Source of the DNA: Microvirga massiliensis
Lineage (GTDB): Bacteria; Pseudomonadota; Alphaproteobacteria; Rhizobiales; Beijerinckiaceae
DNA length: 54,494 bases
Reading direction: 5' to 3'
Assembly: GCF_001006805.1 (NCBI RefSeq)
Contig: NZ_LN811350.1
Coordinates: 464,239 to 518,732, forward strand
Positions within the stretch are counted from its first letter, which is position 1; each line of letters starts with the position of its first letter. The notes beneath the pieces are model-generated. The model was not told where the DNA came from. It ran no database searches and was given only the letters and a program-made list of their open reading frames with translations. Both the position numbers and the translations under genes were made by a program. This document shows, piece by piece, positions 25,766-34,007 of the stretch.

Positions 25766-26123
25766 TCGACCTGCACGGGCGCACCGGACCGGTGCGCCCC
25801 TCTTCCTGGCCGGCTGGCTCGGCCTGAGCCTCACGATGGGCGTCGTTCATCCGGCCTCGGCCGGGGATCGGCAGGCCGGCCGCCAGAAGGTCGCCGGCGT
25901 CTGTCAGGCCTGCCATGGCATGGATGGGCTTTCCAAGAATCCGGAAGCTCCCAATCTGGCAGGGCAGATCGAGAACTATCTCGTGAAAGCCATCACCGAG
26001 TACCGCGAGGGAATCCGGAAGAACGAATCCATGAACATCGTCGCGAAAGAGCTTTCGGACGACGATATCGCGAACATCGCGACCTATTACTCCTCGCTCG
26101 AGATCGAGGTCATTCCGCCATAG
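25755..26123 (+). CDS. Class I cytochrome c, partner of the PQQ dehydrogenase
   Basis: This 122-residue protein has a positively charged start, a signal segment (PLFLAGWLGLSLTMGVVHPASA) and one c-type haem site CQACH near residue 53. The likely axial Met is in the segment ESMNIVAKELSDDDIANIATYYSSL, the usual C-terminal helix. The ATG at 25755 lies inside the end of the PQQ dehydrogenase gene with 11 bases of overlap. It should accept electrons from that enzyme and pass them to a terminal oxidase. Confidence 0.87.
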   Translation: MVNDRPARAHRTGAPLFLAGWLGLSLTMGVVHPASAGDRQAGRQKVAGVCQACHGMDGLSKNPEAPNLAGQIENYLVKAITEYREGIRKNESMNIVAKELSDDDIANIATYYSSLEIEVIPP

Positions 26124-26267
26124 TGCGGTTCGGCGGGATCGGGCCGATGCTGCGAATATGTTGCGCAGCCGTCTTCGCGCCGGCGCGCAACTGACGCATT
26201 GGGCTAGCATCTCGCAACCTTTCCCGACCGCGATGCGTTACGCGACTGACAGCGCGAGGGGTGAATT

Positions 26268-28730
26268 ATGCAGCGGCGCAGTGGTGTTCTCCTGGCGACG
26301 AGCATCGTTCTCGCCCTGGTGGGATTGGCTCTCGGCGTCGGAGGCATCTGGCTGATCGCGCTCGGCGGCTCCTGGTATTACGTGGCGGCGGCCCTGGGTT
26401 TTCTCCTGACTGCCTATCTCCTCAGCGGAGGACGGGCCGCCGCATTGCAGATCTACGCGCTCCTCATCATCGGAACGCTGGCGTGGGCCATCTGGGAGGT
26501 TGGGCTCGATTGGTGGCAACTCGCCCCGCGGGGCGACGTGATCTTCCTGATCGGCCTTTTGCTGCTGACGCCCTGGGTCACGGAGGCCCTGGAGCCCGGC
26601 CTCACCGGGCCCGTCCGCGTGTCGGCCTTCCGCGGCGCCGGTCTGCCGCTGACCTTTGCGCTCGGCATCGCATGCGTGGTTGCCGTCGTGTCCTGGTTCA
26701 TGGATCCGCATCGCATCGAGGGCACCGCTCCGCAGGTACGCGCCGAGGTCTCTGCCGACGTACCGGGCATGCCTCCCGGTGAATGGCATGCCTATGGCCG
26801 CACCAACTACGGCCAGCGGTACTCGCCCCTGGATCAGATCACGCCGCAGAACGTTTCGCGGCTCCAGGTTGCTTGGACCTATCACGCCGGCGACATGAGA
26901 GGCCGCCCCGGCGACCCTGAGGAGACGACATTCGAGGTCACGCCCCTCAAGATCGGCGACAGGCTCTTTCTCTGCACGCCGCATCAATTCGTGATTGCGC
27001 TGAACGCGACCACGGGAGCCGAGGTCTGGCGATATGATCCCAAGATCCGCGACCAACTCGCGCTTCAGCACCTCACATGCCGCGGTCTCTCCTATCATCC
27101 CGGCACAGCAACATCGGCCGCCGCCACACAGGGCGCGGCCGCGTCGGTGCGGAACCCGGAGGTCCCCGATCTGCCGGTTGCAGCCGCGGGTGGGCACACG
27201 ACGGACGAGTGCCGCGCAAAGCTCTTCATGCCGACGGCCGATGGTCGCCTGATCGCGCTGAATCCGGAGAATGGCGCCGTCTGCACCTCCTTCGGCAATG
27301 GCACGGGCCAGATCAATCTCTGGGCCAACATGCCGAACGTCAGACCCGGCGCCTATTACTCGACCTCGCCCGTGGTCGTGACCCAAAATCTGATCATCGT
27401 CGGCGGCACGGTTCTCGACAATGTCTCGACGCAGGAGCAGTCGGGGGTCATCCGCGCCTATGATGTCGAGACGGGTGCGCTCGTCTGGAACTGGGATTCG
27501 GGCAATCCGGAAGTTACGACGCCGATCCCGCCGGGCGAAACCTATACGCCGAACTCGCCGAACAGCTGGTCGATCTCCAGCGTCGACGAGGCGCTCGGTA
27601 TGGTCTACGTGCCGCTCGGCAACCAGCCGCCGGACCAATGGGGCGGCAACCGCAGCCAGAGCGTCGAGCGCTTCTCGTCCTCGATCGTAGCGCTGGACCT
27701 TGCCACCGGGCAGGTGCACTGGAACTTCCAGACGGTTCGCCATGATCTGTGGGACTACGATGTTCCCGCGCAGCCGAGCCTCGTCGATCTGACGATCAAC
27801 GGCGGGACCGTTCCGGCCCTCGTGCAGCCCACCAAGCAGGGCGAAATCTACGTGCTCGACCGCCGTACCGGTGAGCCGATCATACCAGTGACCGAGGTCC
27901 CGGCCCCACAAGGCGCAGCCAAGGGGGATCGGACCGCACCGACGCAGCCGGTCTCCGTGCTCTCGTATGGCCCGCGGACCCTGACCGGTGCCTCCATGTG
28001 GGGCGCGACCATGTTCGACCAGCTCTCGTGCCGCATCGCGTTGAAGCGGATGCGCTACGAGGGCCGTTACACGCCACCATCCACGCAGGGATCGGTGATC
28101 CATCCCGGCAATTTCGGTGTCTTCAATTGGGGCGGCATCGCCGTCGATCCGAAACGCCAGATCGCCTTCACGACGCCGGCCTATCTCGCATTCCGTTCCA
28201 AGCTGGTGCCGCGCGCCGACGACACGACGCTCTATGTGCAGGGGGAGAACCGTCCGAAGGGTAGCCTGCCGGCCCTGAACGAGAATTTCGGCGCGCCCTT
28301 CGCGGTCCAGCTCAGCGCATTCACCTCGGTGCTCGGCCTGCCGTGCAATGCTCCTCCTTGGGGATACGTATCGGCGGCGGATCTCACGACAGGGAAAATC
28401 ATCTGGCGGCACAAGAATGGCACCGTGCGCGACCGTTCACCGATTCCACTTCCGTTCAAGATGGGTGTCCCGAATCTGGGGGGCCCCATCATGACGGCCG
28501 GCGGTGTGGCGTTCCTATCCGGCACCCTGGACTATTACGTGCGCGCCTACGACGTTTCGAGCGGCACTCAGCTTTGGGAAAGCCGTCTTCCCGCCGGCGG
28601 GCAGGCGACGCCCATGACCTATCTCGGCGACGACGGGCGGCAGTTCCTGCTCGTCGTGGCAGGCGGCCATGGCTCGCTCGGCACCAAGGCCGGCGATTCC
28701 ATCATCGCTTACGCATTGCCGAAGGAATAG
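26268..28730 (+). CDS. gcd: Membrane-bound PQQ-dependent glucose/quinate-type dehydrogenase
   Basis: The 820-residue protein has about five N-terminal membrane helices (residues 8-150) followed by an eight-bladed PQQ propeller in the periplasm. The propeller starts at EWHAYGRTNYGQRYSPLDQI. The active-site block WGATMFDQLSCRIALKRMRYEGRYTPPS is nearly the same as in E. coli Gcd, as is the C-terminal LPAGGQATPMTYLGDDGRQFLLVVAGGHGS region; these are quoted only in part. It oxidises an aldose, or quinate/shikimate, and reduces ubiquinone. The start has GAGGGGTG five bases upstream. It lies 145 bases after the cytochrome c gene in the same direction. The exact substrate is not determined by sequence. 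Confidence 0.92.
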   Translation: MQRRSGVLLATSIVLALVGLALGVGGIWLIALGGSWYYVAAALGFLLTAYLLSGGRAAALQIYALLIIGTLAWAIWEVGLDWWQLAPRGDVIFLIGLLLLTPWVTEALEPGLTGPVRVSAFRGAGLPLTFALGIACVVAVVSWFMDPHRIEGTAPQVRAEVSADVPGMPPGEWHAYGRTNYGQRYSPLDQITPQNVSRLQVAWTYHAGDMRGRPGDPEETTFEVTPLKIGDRLFLCTPHQFVIALNATTGAEVWRYDPKIRDQLALQHLTCRGLSYHPGTATSAAATQGAAASVRNPEVPDLPVAAAGGHTTDECRAKLFMPTADGRLIALNPENGAVCTSFGNGTGQINLWANMPNVRPGAYYSTSPVVVTQNLIIVGGTVLDNVSTQEQSGVIRAYDVETGALVWNWDSGNPEVTTPIPPGETYTPNSPNSWSISSVDEALGMVYVPLGNQPPDQWGGNRSQSVERFSSSIVALDLATGQVHWNFQTVRHDLWDYDVPAQPSLVDLTINGGTVPALVQPTKQGEIYVLDRRTGEPIIPVTEVPAPQGAAKGDRTAPTQPVSVLSYGPRTLTGASMWGATMFDQLSCRIALKRMRYEGRYTPPSTQGSVIHPGNFGVFNWGGIAVDPKRQIAFTTPAYLAFRSKLVPRADDTTLYVQGENRPKGSLPALNENFGAPFAVQLSAFTSVLGLPCNAPPWGYVSAADLTTGKIIWRHKNGTVRDRSPIPLPFKMGVPNLGGPIMTAGGVAFLSGTLDYYVRAYDVSSGTQLWESRLPAGGQATPMTYLGDDGRQFLLVVAGGHGSLGTKAGDSIIAYALPKE

Positions 28731-29020
28731 CGCCGGAGCCCGGTGATCCCGCGGTGCTGTAACGGCTTCGCGCTCAGTGATGCAATGGAGCAGGCCACTT
28801 CGAAGGCAGAACGTGTTCTGCGCCGATGCCGAACGGTTCAGCCGAGGTCCATCTGCTGGGTGCCGGAGCGCACATCCTAAGAAAAGAATAAGATTAATGT
28901 GACGCCAGAAACTTTATTGCTCACCAGCCGCCATGCGCGATCGTTCGGAGCGAGATCGCCGTAAGCAATGCGCTCTGCCGTGCGCCAGCAAGACGCGCCG
29001 GCGTGGAAGAGGGTACCATC
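28731..29020. other. Intergenic region after the glucose dehydrogenase gene
   Basis: About 290 bases; an AT-rich stretch (GAAAAGAATAAGATTAATG) near 28880-28900 is a plausible promoter region for the small secreted gene that follows. No gene is recognised. Confidence 0.35.
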
Positions 29021-29368
29021 ATGAGGATGAGTGTCACGCTTATTTCGGCATTGGCCGGATTCTGTGTTGCGGGTTCGGCACATGCTTCCGAACTCGAGCC
29101 GATGGCGGGCCTGAGCATCGAGCTCGGGGACGTGTTGGGTGCTGCCTACTACACCGTCGAAAAGGACGGCTATCAGGTCGTCGCGACCGTCGCGTCCGGT
29201 GCCAATGCAACCCCCGTGCGCTTCGTAACGACTCTGACATCGGGCCAGAGAACGATGCTATCGGTGCCGCGCGCGGTCGGCGAGAGCGCCATGACGCTGG
29301 AAATCGAACGCATCGGCGATCGTGTCTTCGTCAACGGTGAAAACAAACTCAGCAGCGTTACGCACTGA
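29021..29368 (+). CDS. Small secreted protein of unknown function
   Basis: The 115-residue protein has a signal peptide (VTLISALAGFCVAGSAHAS) and a mature part of about 90 residues of beta character (AAYYTVEKDGYQVVATVASG; RTMLSVPRAVGESAMTLEIERIGDRVFV). It contains no cysteine in the mature part and no cofactor motif. An AGAGGG lies before ATG 29021. It stands between the membrane dehydrogenase and a methanol-type cytochrome gene, so a periplasmic accessory role is possible but unproven. Confidence 0.7.
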   Translation: MRMSVTLISALAGFCVAGSAHASELEPMAGLSIELGDVLGAAYYTVEKDGYQVVATVASGANATPVRFVTTLTSGQRTMLSVPRAVGESAMTLEIERIGDRVFVNGENKLSSVTH

Positions 29369-29378
29369 TCCGCAACCG

Positions 29379-30011
29379 ATGAGGAGCATCCGCCGGCCCG
29401 CATGTTCGCGCGCGGGCCGTGGAGCTCCAACCCCGAACCGAGCCGGCGCTGCCGTCATCACAACGAGACCACGGTCTCTCGCAAGGTGCTGGTTCGGCAG
29501 AACGGCTTTGCTGGCGCGCCTCGGCGCACTGGCCCTCGTCCTGGCCGTCTGCCCCGCGCGGCCCGTCGCATCGGGACAGATGCAGGAGGGTGACGACGGG
29601 AAGTTCCATACGGAAAGCGGTGAGCCGACCTATCGGATCTTTCCTGACGGCGGCATCGACTGGTACACGTTCAACGGCTTTCGCCGCTACCATGCCGAAT
29701 GCCACATGTGCCACGGACCCGATGGCGAAGGCAGCACATTCGCGCCGTCCTTGCTCGAGCCGATGAAAACCATGACCTATGACACCTTCGTGGATATCAT
29801 GGTCCATGGTCTTCGGAGCGTCGGTCCGACCCAGCAGCGTGTGATGCGGGCGATGGGCGGCGATCCGAACGTCATGTGCTATCTCGAGGATATCTTCGTC
29901 TACTTGAAGGCTCGTGCCGATGGCGCCCTCGGACGATCGCGGCCGGAGAGACGCCTGCCAAAACCGGAAGCCGCAGTCCGGCGCGAAGCAGCTTGTCTCG
30001 ACCGCGAATAG
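29379..30011 (+). CDS. Methanol-metabolism-type c-type cytochrome
   Basis: The roughly 210-residue product has an N-terminal signal region with a hydrophobic core (LLARLGALALVLAV) and a mature part matching by eye the four-cysteine c-type cytochromes linked to methanol metabolism. Visible are the segment DGGIDWYTFNGFRRYHAECH leading into the haem site CHMCH, then a DPNVMCYLEDIFVYLKARADGALGRGRP-like stretch with a further Cys. The signal region is long and Arg-rich; the start at 29379 has no clear ribosome binding site, and a shorter start near 29505 is possible. No methanol dehydrogenase (mxaF/xoxF) gene is in the window. A large hairpin follows at 30041-30086. Confidence 0.8.
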   Translation: MRSIRRPACSRAGRGAPTPNRAGAAVITTRPRSLARCWFGRTALLARLGALALVLAVCPARPVASGQMQEGDDGKFHTESGEPTYRIFPDGGIDWYTFNGFRRYHAECHMCHGPDGEGSTFAPSLLEPMKTMTYDTFVDIMVHGLRSVGPTQQRVMRAMGGDPNVMCYLEDIFVYLKARADGALGRSRPERRLPKPEAAVRREAACLDRE

Positions 30012-30040
30012 ATCCTGAAGCAAAGGCCCTCTCTCCACTG

Positions 30041-30086
30041 CGCACAATCACCTCTCCTCTCGCGGGAGAGGAGAGGTGATTATGCG
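30041..30086. terminator. Long hairpin between convergent genes
   Basis: A perfect 15-base-pair stem (30047-30061 with 30066-30080) around a four-base loop is extended by five more pairs with one mismatch. It lies between the stop codons of two convergent genes. It has no T-run. A related CCTCTCCC...GGGAGG hairpin lies at 48601-48640, so it may be a repeat rather than a simple terminator. Confidence 0.6.
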
Positions 30087-30116
30087 TAACCCTGCCGACT
30101 CGCAGAATGGGAGGCG

Positions 30117-30650
30117 TTACGCGGGATCTTCGCCCATGTCGGGAAGCGCAGTGATCGAAACCGGGTCGATCGCCGTGATTTCGCAGTCGCGATCGGAGCC
30201 GTCCTGCCAGGATTGAACCAGGAATAAGGATTCGCGGCCGATCGCGACGATCGGGTGATGCCAGACCCCTGGCTTGTAAACCACGCCTTGATCGGCTTCG
30301 AGCCGAAAGGCCCCCAGGGTGCTCAGGTCCGGATTGCCGTCGCTTCGATTCGAGCACACGACGATTAGATGATCCTGCGCCGAGATCGGGACGATCAACT
30401 GCGCAGTTCGCGGGTGTCGCTCAAGCATTCGGATCGTTCGCGGCAGCGTCAGCCCGTCGGCTCTGAAGATCGACGTGACCAGGGAGAGCGAAGGATCCGC
30501 CTCGCGGCCGGGAAACGCGTGAACGTCGAATCGATGTGCGGTTCCGCCATTCACGAGCATCCCCGACCCGCCGACTTGGACGATGTGTCCGAATGGAGCG
30601 AATGCCTCGTTAGAGATCGGAGCGAGCTGCAGATTGATGGAAGGCTTCAT
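30117..30650 (-). CDS. allA: Ureidoglycolate lyase family protein
   Basis: The 177-residue protein has the AllA cupin-like fold. Typical segments are ISNEAFAPFGHIVQVGG at the start, NGGTAHRFDVHA, the FRADGLTLPRTIRMLERHPRTAQ block containing the ERHP pattern, and YKPGVWHHPIVAIGRESLFLVQ with metal-type His residues. AllA releases glyoxylate and urea from ureidoglycolate in purine catabolism. Here it is the last gene of an operon with a sugar-type ABC transporter and without other purine genes, so it may act on a related ureido or acid compound. The distance to the binding-protein gene is about 100 bases. Confidence 0.83.
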   Translation of the reverse strand: MKPSINLQLAPISNEAFAPFGHIVQVGGSGMLVNGGTAHRFDVHAFPGREADPSLSLVTSIFRADGLTLPRTIRMLERHPRTAQLIVPISAQDHLIVVCSNRSDGNPDLSTLGAFRLEADQGVVYKPGVWHHPIVAIGRESLFLVQSWQDGSDRDCEITAIDPVSITALPDMGEDPA

Positions 30651-30747
30651 GGCAGCTCACGTGTATCGCACAGGATAGAAGGAACTCTTGGCAGCGTCTC
30701 GTCCTGCAGAGTTGGAGGGCGGGATCGAAATCCCGCCCATGGGATTG

Positions 30748-31977
30748 CTATTGCGGGACGGGGATCGGTTCTACCCGATTGGGCTCGAGCCAATCGGCAG
30801 GTGCCTTGCAGTCCGTGCAGTTGATTCCGGGTAACGTGTCCGCGTAGATGACCTTTGGGAGTTCCTGAATGGTGGCGCCCGGCGCTGGGTTTCCGGTTTG
30901 CACCGCGTCGAGGCTGAGCTCGGGCAGCCGCTCACCATCCAGCGCGGTCGTGATGAACAGGGGAGAGACCTTGTCGGCCGGGAACGTATTGCAGCCCTCG
31001 ACGAACTTGTCTCCCGAACAAACCTTGACGTCTTGAGGTTGGACCCAGGGCAACGGATACTCGATGCTGTGCTGCTCGAGCTTCTTCTTGCCAGTCACGA
31101 CTTCCATCATGAGCTTGAAGGCATAGCCGCCGACGGCCGGTCCGGAGCTCGACGAGAGCCCCTTCAATCCCTTCGCTTGCATATCGGGATCGGCGATCAT
31201 GAGCCGGTACCCGTTGTTCGACTGGCCTGTGATCGTCACCAGGCGGTCCGGGCGGGCGTTGACGACCGCCTGCAGGGATCCGTAGTTTCCGTCCACGGTC
31301 CAGATCCCGTCGATATTGGGATGGGCCGCCAGGATCTTGGCGACCTCTTCCTGGGAGGTTGCGTCGTTCCAGTTGCCGTAAAAATCGCCGACGATCTTGA
31401 TGCCGGGATATTTCTTGAAGATGTGATAAGCCTGCTCGTCGTAAGTCTTGGTGACGGTCGTGCCCGCAACGCCGTGGTTGAAGACGAGTTCGCCCTTGCC
31501 GCCCATCTGATTGACCATCCATTGAGCGGAGTTGGCTCCATAGCGGGCCGTGATGCTGCTGACGTTGTATGCACAGGGTTCCGTGACGGTGGCGTCATAG
31601 GTGAAGACGACAATGCCCTTGCTGCAGGCCTGCTTGATCACCCGGTTCAATCCGGTCGGTGAGAGAGGCATGATCAGAATGGCATTCGCCCCGGCGGCAA
31701 TCATGCTTTGCAGGTCCGAAATCTGACGCTGCACTTCGGTGCCGGAGATGACGGTCTTGAACTCCACATTCTTGTCATAAGGCGGGGTCGCCGCCAGCGC
31801 CTTGATCCCATTCGCCGCGAGCGCCTGCCAGGTGTTGCCGCTGTAGCTCATGTTGAGGAACACCTTGTAGCGCTCTTCTGCATGGCCGGGCGCCGCCGCA
31901 GTCGACAGAATCACCGCGGCACCTGACAGAGCGCCCAAGATCCTGAACGCTGGTTGGCTCATGAAACTGGTCTTCAT
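30748..31977 (-). CDS. Periplasmic sugar-type ABC binding protein with Cys-containing tail
   Basis: The 409-residue product has a signal peptide (LGALSGAAVILSTAAAPGHA) and a Peripla_BP_4-like fold: YKVFLNMSYSGNTWQ, then QISDLQSMIAAGANAILIMPLS and DGIWTVDGNYGSLQAVVNA. The C-terminal 90 residues are unusual for the family and contain two Cys pairs (VCSGDKFVEGCNTF and INCTDCKAPADW). A GGGAGGAATT lies before ATG 31977. It follows the two permease genes. Substrates of this cluster usually are carbohydrates, polyols or nucleosides. The neighbouring AllA-like gene hints at a ureide-like or glyoxylate-linked cargo, but that is inference. Confidence 0.85.
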   Translation of the reverse strand: MKTSFMSQPAFRILGALSGAAVILSTAAAPGHAEERYKVFLNMSYSGNTWQALAANGIKALAATPPYDKNVEFKTVISGTEVQRQISDLQSMIAAGANAILIMPLSPTGLNRVIKQACSKGIVVFTYDATVTEPCAYNVSSITARYGANSAQWMVNQMGGKGELVFNHGVAGTTVTKTYDEQAYHIFKKYPGIKIVGDFYGNWNDATSQEEVAKILAAHPNIDGIWTVDGNYGSLQAVVNARPDRLVTITGQSNNGYRLMIADPDMQAKGLKGLSSSSGPAVGGYAFKLMMEVVTGKKKLEQHSIEYPLPWVQPQDVKVCSGDKFVEGCNTFPADKVSPLFITTALDGERLPELSLDAVQTGNPAPGATIQELPKVIYADTLPGINCTDCKAPADWLEPNRVEPIPVPQ

Positions 31978-32020
31978 GGTAATTCCTCCCGGTTGGGTGA
32001 TCGGTCCCCGACCCTCCCGG

Positions 32021-33031
32021 TCAGGGTTTACGCGCACGCGATTGCTGGCCTTGCAGGAGCAAGGCCATAATGATGATGCCGCCTTGAATGACGCTTCGAA
32101 GCCCCTGTGACAGGCTCAGGGCCGTGATGACCGTCGAGAGCGTGCTCAGAAACAGCGCCCCCGCCAGAGTCCCGACATAGAGTCCCGTCCCACCGGTCAC
32201 GCGCGCGCCTCCGATCACCACGGCGGCAATGGTCGGCATCAACAGGGCATTGCCCATTTCCAGGGTCGCGCTTGCCGCGTAGCCGGCCAGAAGGATGCCC
32301 GCAATCCCAGCACAGAGTCCGCTGATCGCATAGACCGCGATCGTCAAGGGAACGATCGGCAAGCCGAGCACCCGGGCCGAGCCGGGGCTGCTCCCCATCG
32401 CATAAAGCTTCCGTCCCACCGCGGTCCGGTTCTGAAACAGGATGGCGGCGGTGACAAAGACGATCATGAAGATGATCGGCAAGGGAATACCGGCCCAGCG
32501 ACTGCTCATGAAGTCCTGCAAGGCTGGGGCGACCGACTGCTGGGATCCGCCGGCCGTCAATCCGAGCGCGACACCGTAGAACGTGGTCGCCGACGACAGG
32601 GTCATGATGAAGGGAGGCAGCTTCGCCAGGGCGATGCCGATGCCGTTCAGTGCGCCGATCGCCGTGCAACACACCAGCGCAACCGGGAGAGCGTAGATCA
32701 GAGCGTCGTTGCTGCCTCGCGTCAGGTTGGCGATCATCATGCCCCCGACTCCCATGACGATGCCGATCGAGAGGTCGATTCCGCCGATGAGGATCACGAG
32801 GCCCTGGCCGAAAGAGGCGACGACCAGGAAGATCGCCGTCACCAGGATCGCCGTGAGCTGGTCGAACGAACCGAATGACGGATTCACCAGCTTCATGCCG
32901 ATGATCAAGACGGCCGTCGCCGCGAGCACACCGAGCGCCGGCACCACGTCCGGCCGGATGAAGGCACGGCGGTGCGAGGCGGACTCCGTCGTGGCCACGC
33001 CAGCGGACGAAGGTGTGTCGTTCGTCCGCAT
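32021..33031 (-). CDS. Sugar-type ABC permease (RbsC-like), second copy
   Basis: The 336-residue protein is a branched/ribose-type permease with about ten hydrophobic segments. Conserved parts include FGQGLVILIGGIDLSIGIVMG near residue 85 and the AVVIGGARVTGGTGLYVGTLAGALFL coupling region near residue 265. The N-terminus is polar for about 30 residues. Its start codon overlaps the stop of the upstream permease (TGATG), so translation is coupled. With its twin it forms the membrane channel of the operon. Confidence 0.9.
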   Translation of the reverse strand: MRTNDTPSSAGVATTESASHRRAFIRPDVVPALGVLAATAVLIIGMKLVNPSFGSFDQLTAILVTAIFLVVASFGQGLVILIGGIDLSIGIVMGVGGMMIANLTRGSNDALIYALPVALVCCTAIGALNGIGIALAKLPPFIMTLSSATTFYGVALGLTAGGSQQSVAPALQDFMSSRWAGIPLPIIFMIVFVTAAILFQNRTAVGRKLYAMGSSPGSARVLGLPIVPLTIAVYAISGLCAGIAGILLAGYAASATLEMGNALLMPTIAAVVIGGARVTGGTGLYVGTLAGALFLSTLSTVITALSLSQGLRSVIQGGIIIMALLLQGQQSRARKP

Positions 33032-34005
33032 CAGGCCGTGCTCCGCTGTGTGATCCGGGCGATGAGAGGAGCCAACTGGCCGAAGAAGATCGCGGCGATC
33101 ATGATCAGCCCGGTAAAGATATTCGTATAGAACTCGGCGACGCCGAGCGCGAAGAGCATCTTTTGCATGACCGTGAGGATCCCGGCGCCGACCAGGGTTC
33201 CGAGAACGCCGCCGCGGCCACCGGTCAGGGACGTCCCACCGATCGCCACCGAAGCAAACATGAACAGGAGGAAGGAATCGCTGACACGCGGATCGCCGGA
33301 TCCGATCTCGGCGCTGTGCACGAAGCCTGCCACCGCATAGCAGATCCCCGCCGTCACGAAGGCGAACACCTTGGTCGCTCGCACATTGAGGCCGGACAGC
33401 TGCGCCGCGGATTCATCGGCTCCCACGGCATAGATCGCAATGCCGCGACGGGTGTTCTTCAGCACTGACCAGAGCAGCGCGGCACCGGCCAGGATCAGTG
33501 CTGCGATCGGCACGCCATAAAAATCGCCGGTCACGCCATAGGCGATCGCCTCCGCGACCTCGCCGCCCGGAGCAGGCAGGATGATCAGGGCGATGCCTTG
33601 GCACACGATCAGCGAGCCGATCGTCACGGCGAGAGACTGCAGGCCGAGATAGGCAACCAGCCAGCCGTTCAGGCTACCGACCAGGATACCGATCGCAAGC
33701 ACTGCAGCAAAGCTGCCAGCGCTTCCGAGAGTGCCGGTGCTCGTCGTCGCGACCACGACATTCGCGATCGCGATCACTCCCGGTCCCGACAGGTCGAACT
33801 CGCCCGCCAGAACCACGACCGTCAGGCCTGCCGCCGCCAGCGCGAGCACGATCGCGTTATTCACGAGATTGCCGAGCCCGAAAGCGGACAGAGCGGAGGG
33901 CTCATGGGCGATGTAAATGCCGAACATGATCAGGAACAGGATCACGGCCGGTAGTGCACCGCCTGCGGTGAGGATCCTGCCATATCGGCGGGGTGTCGCG
34001 GCCAT
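33031..34005 (-). CDS. Sugar-type ABC permease (RbsC-like), first copy
   Basis: The 324-residue membrane protein is the partner permease. It shows the same family features: VLAGEFDLSGPGVIAIANVVVA near residue 65, NGWLVAYLGLQSLAVTIGSLIV near residue 115 and ASVAIGGTSLTGGRGGVLGTLVGA near residue 250. It starts two bases after the ATPase stop codon. Two different permeases suggest a heterodimeric channel, as in several rhizobial sugar transporters. Confidence 0.9.
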   Translation of the reverse strand: MAATPRRYGRILTAGGALPAVILFLIMFGIYIAHEPSALSAFGLGNLVNNAIVLALAAAGLTVVVLAGEFDLSGPGVIAIANVVVATTSTGTLGSAGSFAAVLAIGILVGSLNGWLVAYLGLQSLAVTIGSLIVCQGIALIILPAPGGEVAEAIAYGVTGDFYGVPIAALILAGAALLWSVLKNTRRGIAIYAVGADESAAQLSGLNVRATKVFAFVTAGICYAVAGFVHSAEIGSGDPRVSDSFLLFMFASVAIGGTSLTGGRGGVLGTLVGAGILTVMQKMLFALGVAEFYTNIFTGLIMIAAIFFGQLAPLIARITQRSTA

Positions 34006-34007
34006 TG

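Noticed and set aside
26238..28412. Minus-strand 724-codon frame opposite the membrane glucose dehydrogenase
   Set aside because: Antisense to a gene with strong family motifs; composition is typical of shadow frames.
24503..30011. Methanol dehydrogenase or PQQ biosynthesis genes
   Set aside because: The membrane enzyme matches glucose dehydrogenase rather than MxaF/XoxF, and no pqqABCDE-like frames occur.
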